A DNA stretch of 7,612 bases from an uncultured Clostridium sp. (GTDB lineage Bacteria; Bacillota; Clostridia; Lachnospirales; Lachnospiraceae), in contig CAMEWU010000107.1 in the NCBI GenBank assembly GCA_945946715.1, positions 1-7,612 on the forward strand, given 5' to 3'. The notes under the pieces were generated by a model. That model was given only the letters and a program-made list of their open reading frames with translations. It ran no database searches and was not told the DNA's origin. Positions within the stretch are counted from its first letter, which is position 1, and the number at the start of each line of letters is the position of its first letter. Made by a program: the position numbers and the translations under genes. Below are positions 5,027 through 7,612 of the stretch, piece after piece.

Positions 5027-5845
5027 ATGGCAGAGACGAATTTCACAGGAAGCAAACACTATATCGCCGCACCGGAATTGATGCAGGCGGTGAATGTTGC
5101 GATTGAACTGGAAAAGCCATTATTAATTAAAGGAGAGCCGGGAACCGGTAAGACCATGCTTGCAGAAGCCATTCGGGAAGCAACCGGCAAGGAATTATTT
5201 ATTTGGAATATTAAGTCTACAACGAAGGCACAGGATGGTTTATATGTCTATGATACGATTCAGCGTTTGTATGACAGCCAGTTTGGTGAGGAAGGGGTAG
5301 ACGATATTGCCCATTATATCAAATTAGGTAAATTAGGAGAGGCATTTAAGTCAGAGGAGCAGGTAATCCTGTTGATTGATGAGATTGATAAAGCAGACTT
5401 AGAATTTCCAAACGATTTGCTTTGGGAACTGGATAAAATGGAATTCTATATCCATGAGACGAAGGAAACGGTAAAAGCAAAGCATCGTCCAATTGTAATT
5501 ATTACCTCCAATGCAGAAAAGGAATTGCCGGATGCCTTTTTAAGACGTTGTATTTTCCATTATATTGATTTCCCGGACAGGGAGCAGATGACAGAGATTG
5601 TCAATGCACACTTTGAACACTTGGAAGAACATCTGTTACAGCAGGCAATGGATACATTTTACTGGATACGGGGATTGAAGGATATTCGGAAGAAACCAAG
5701 TACCTCTGAACTGATTGACTGGATTCGAGCCTTGCAGTTAGGTGGAATCGAGCCGGATTTGATTCGTAAGGAAATGCCATTTTTAGGTGTTTTGATTAAG
5801 AAGGATGAAGACTTAGGTGTAATTAAACAAAGGAGACTGGATTAG
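5027..5845 (+). CDS. MoxR-type AAA+ ATPase
   Basis: The 272-residue cytoplasmic ATPase has Walker A GEPGTGKT (residues 36-43), Walker B ILLIDEIDK (114-122, with D118 and E119), a sensor-1 region ITSNAEK (159-165, N162) and arginine-finger candidates R173/R174 in LPDAFLRRC. The C-terminal lid is helical and includes KKPSTSELIDWIRAL (222-236). This is the layout of MoxR-family chaperone-like ATPases, which typically work with a von Willebrand A partner to remodel or mature target proteins. The next gene encodes exactly such a partner and overlaps it by one base. The ribosome site is GAAGGGAG at 5012-5019, seven bases before the ATG. All catalytic residues are present and the length is normal for the compact form. 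The target protein cannot be told from the window. Confidence 0.93.
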   Translation: MAETNFTGSKHYIAAPELMQAVNVAIELEKPLLIKGEPGTGKTMLAEAIREATGKELFIWNIKSTTKAQDGLYVYDTIQRLYDSQFGEEGVDDIAHYIKLGKLGEAFKSEEQVILLIDEIDKADLEFPNDLLWELDKMEFYIHETKETVKAKHRPIVIITSNAEKELPDAFLRRCIFHYIDFPDREQMTEIVNAHFEHLEEHLLQQAMDTFYWIRGLKDIRKKPSTSELIDWIRALQLGGIEPDLIRKEMPFLGVLIKKDEDLGVIKQRRLD

Positions 5846-7041
5846 TGTTTTTGACATTTTTCTATTTGCTGCGAAGTAAGGGCATTGATGTGTCGGTTAC
5901 GGAGTGGCTGACCTTAATAGAAGCTTTGGATAAAGGACTCTGTCATGGTAGCTTTACAGAGTTCTATTACCTGTGCCGCATGACCTTGGTGAATCGGGAA
6001 TCAGATTTTGACAAATTCGATTTGGCATTTGGGGAATATTTTAAGGGAATTCAGGATGAAAATGAAATTCCACCGGAAATCATGAAGTGGCTGGATAAGG
6101 GTGATATGGACGATTCCCAGTTGAATCGGGATGTGTATCGATTTGAGCAGCATCGGGATTCAAATACGGTTAAGCGCATGTTCCGGGAACGGGTAACTGA
6201 GCAGAATTCCGAGCATAACGGAGGAAATTACTGGATTGGAACCAGTGGTGGTTCCGCATTTGGACATACCGGGCGTAATCCCGGTGGTATTCGTGTGGGA
6301 GGCAGTCCGGGTATGCATACTGCCTTTTCTGTCATGGGAGAACGGAAGTATGAAAGCTTTCGGAATGACCGGGCATTAAGTATGCGTCAGTTTCAGGTAG
6401 CATTTCGCCGTCTCCGCCAGTATTCTGCCCGTCTGGATGTGGCAAAAACGGAGCTGGATATTGATAAAACCATTGACAGCACCTGTAATCAGGGTGGTTA
6501 TTTGAAGCTGGAATTCGAAAAACCAAGAAAGAATACAGTGAAGCTGTTGTTATTATTTGATTGTGGCGGAACCATGTATCCGTTTATGGAGCTTTGTAAC
6601 AATTTATTCCAGGCGGTGCATAAAGCAAATCATTTCAAGGATGTGCAGACCTATTATTTTCATAACTGCATTTACCAGAAGGTGTATAAGACACCGGAAT
6701 GTGAGACAGGTGACTGGGTAGATTTGGATTATTTATTCCGGCATTTTGATAAGGATTATAAAGTCATTATTGTAGGAGATGCCCAGATGGCACCAGAGGA
6801 ATTGTTTGATGTAAATGGAAATTATCGTGGTCCGAATGGCGGTATGAGTGGCTATGAATGGTGCCAGTTATTGAATAGTAAGTATAAGAAGATTGTCTGG
6901 CTGAATCCAAGATACCATGGCGGATTAAATGCTTTAAGTTGGATGGAATCGGAGCATGAACTGGCCAAGCTGTTCCATATGTATCTGCTGTCTGTGGACG
7001 GATTAAAAGAAGCCATTACTTATTTGATGGCACCGAGATAA
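5845..7041 (+). CDS. CoxE-like von Willebrand factor A domain protein, partner of the MoxR ATPase
   Basis: The 398-residue protein matches COG3552/CoxE-like VWA proteins. The N-terminal helical part (about 1-110) has the typical GIDVSVTEWLTLIEAL. A charged region and a Gly-rich segment follow (about 126-156, with NYWIGTSGGSAFGHTG and GGIRVGG), and the VWA fold starts at LLLLFDCGGTM (234-244). The metal-site motif reads D239-C-G-G-T243 rather than the classical DxSxS. A DxGGS/T form is, from memory, usual in this subfamily. The GTG start at 5845 shares one base with the upstream TAG stop and is supported by AAAGGAG at 5829-5835, so the two proteins are translationally coupled. No signal peptide or membrane segment is clear, so it should act in the cytoplasm with the ATPase. 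It ends with tandem stops TAA TAA. Confidence 0.9.
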   Translation: MFLTFFYLLRSKGIDVSVTEWLTLIEALDKGLCHGSFTEFYYLCRMTLVNRESDFDKFDLAFGEYFKGIQDENEIPPEIMKWLDKGDMDDSQLNRDVYRFEQHRDSNTVKRMFRERVTEQNSEHNGGNYWIGTSGGSAFGHTGRNPGGIRVGGSPGMHTAFSVMGERKYESFRNDRALSMRQFQVAFRRLRQYSARLDVAKTELDIDKTIDSTCNQGGYLKLEFEKPRKNTVKLLLLFDCGGTMYPFMELCNNLFQAVHKANHFKDVQTYYFHNCIYQKVYKTPECETGDWVDLDYLFRHFDKDYKVIIVGDAQMAPEELFDVNGNYRGPNGGMSGYEWCQLLNSKYKKIVWLNPRYHGGLNALSWMESEHELAKLFHMYLLSVDGLKEAITYLMAPR

Positions 7042-7064
7042 TAAAGTTTTAAAGCAAAACTGTA

Positions 7065-7070
7065 TATAAT
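7065..7070 (+). promoter_or_regulatory. Possible -10 element before the patatin-like gene
   Basis: A perfect TATAAT lies 32 bases before the TTG start, in the 61-base gap after the VWA gene. The -35 region at the right distance (around 7042-7047, TAAAGT) is poor. There is no terminator in the gap, so readthrough from the upstream operon is also likely. Confidence 0.4.
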
Positions 7071-7087
7071 GAATTAGAGTACAATTG

Positions 7088-7095
7088 AAAGAAGG
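7088..7095 (+). promoter_or_regulatory. Ribosome binding site deciding the TTG start of the patatin-like gene
   Basis: AAAGAAGG lies seven bases before TTG 7103. No in-frame ATG or GTG is better placed, and the conserved LSGGGAKGAY motif begins only a few codons later, so TTG is the probable start. Confidence 0.65.
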
Positions 7096-7102
7096 TTTCA
7101 AA

Positions 7103-7612
7103 TTGAATCAGAACTGGGGTTTAGTCTTAAGTGGCGGTGGTGCCAAGGGTGCTTATCAGATTGGTGTCTGGACGGCGATGAAGGAACTTCATATGGAGGA
7201 ATGGATTGGCGGTGTTTCCGGTTCTTCTATTGGAACATTAAATGCTGCCTTATTTGCGTGTGACAATTATGAAAATGCAAATGAGGTATGGAATCAAGTC
7301 AATCTCCTTTCTGTTTTCGATACAGAATGGGCTTTGATTGATGGGAAAGAAGGCACATTTTCCAGAGAAGAGATGCTTACCTTGTTTCGAACCTATGTGG
7401 ATATACCGAAGCTCATTCGCAGTGAGCGGCCGATTTACTGCAGTATTTCCAGAATTACGCCGGATCGAAGCTATCAGGGAGAATATGCACGATTAGATGG
7501 CAGAACCCAGTATGTTATTGAACAGTTACTGATGGCGTCCTCGGCATTACCAATTATTCATGAAGCAGTCGAATATCAGGGCTGGTTTTACCGGGACGGC
7601 GGTTTGACAGAC
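7103..7612 (+). CDS. Patatin-like phospholipase, N-terminal part (3' end outside window)
   Basis: From TTG 7103 the frame stays open to the end of the window (170 codons). The start MNQNWGLVLSGGGAKGAYQI contains the glycine-rich oxyanion loop. GVSGSSIGTLNAAL (about residues 39-52) is the GxSxG nucleophile elbow. RDGGLTD at the very end is the DG[GA] motif with the second catalytic residue. All parts of the Ser-Asp dyad are therefore present. Patatin-family enzymes such as RssA-like proteins cleave acyl esters of lipids. The true substrate and any C-terminal domain cannot be seen. No signal peptide is present, so it is cytosolic or membrane-peripheral. It follows the VWA gene by 61 bases on the same strand and could be partly co-transcribed. 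A functional link with the ATPase pair is not shown. Confidence 0.9.
   Translation, partial: MNQNWGLVLSGGGAKGAYQIGVWTAMKELHMEEWIGGVSGSSIGTLNAALFACDNYENANEVWNQVNLLSVFDTEWALIDGKEGTFSREEMLTLFRTYVDIPKLIRSERPIYCSISRITPDRSYQGEYARLDGRTQYVIEQLLMASSALPIIHEAVEYQGWFYRDGGLTD

Noticed and set aside
6332..6526. Minus-strand 64-codon ORF
   Set aside because: Shadow within the VWA coding sequence, with no supporting signal.

Overview
The window reads as chromosomal DNA of a low-to-mid G+C Clostridia, most likely a Lachnospiraceae gut bacterium. This is inferred from the style of the predicted proteins, strong AGGAGG-type ribosome sites, frequent ATGA or short gene overlaps, and a FAD protein / proB / DUF896 / cyclo-ligase / proA order that fits that group. 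No database search was possible.

Left block (1-3267), plus strand: the 3' end of a COG2509-type FAD-dependent dehydrogenase, then a tightly packed operon of proB (glutamate 5-kinase, short form without a PUA domain), a small DUF896 protein, and one long ORF that fuses 5-formyltetrahydrofolate cyclo-ligase to ProA (gamma-glutamyl phosphate reductase). ProB and ProA together turn glutamate into glutamate-5-semialdehyde for proline synthesis. The cyclo-ligase domain belongs to folate metabolism.

Middle block (3268-5026), a gene-poor accessory segment: (i) a roughly 150-bp structured element bounded by a perfect 8-bp direct repeat, directly after the proA stop; (ii) a regular array of four 74-nt units (3473-3735), each with a TTACCYAC box and an inverted GTRGGTAA box separated by 25 nt of variable sequence, followed by 33 nt of variable sequence; (iii) the decayed remains of a helix-turn-helix antitoxin-type gene; (iv) a gene for a membrane-anchored, Thr/Glu-rich, Cys-cluster protein interrupted by one in-frame TAG, with a good terminator after it. 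A short 14-nt tandem repeat and an extended -10 promoter lead into the next operon.

Right block (5027-7612), plus strand: a MoxR-type AAA+ ATPase overlapping by one base with a CoxE-like von Willebrand A protein. Such pairs usually act together as a chaperone-like remodelling module. After a short gap with a possible promoter comes the 5' part of a patatin-like phospholipase that runs off the window.

The most unusual object is the 74-nt array. Its box spacing is exact over four units while the sequences between boxes are unrelated, and the paired boxes change together (CTAC/GTAG versus CCAC/GTGG). That points to a conserved RNA hairpin or a phased protein-binding array. No partner gene for it is evident in the window.
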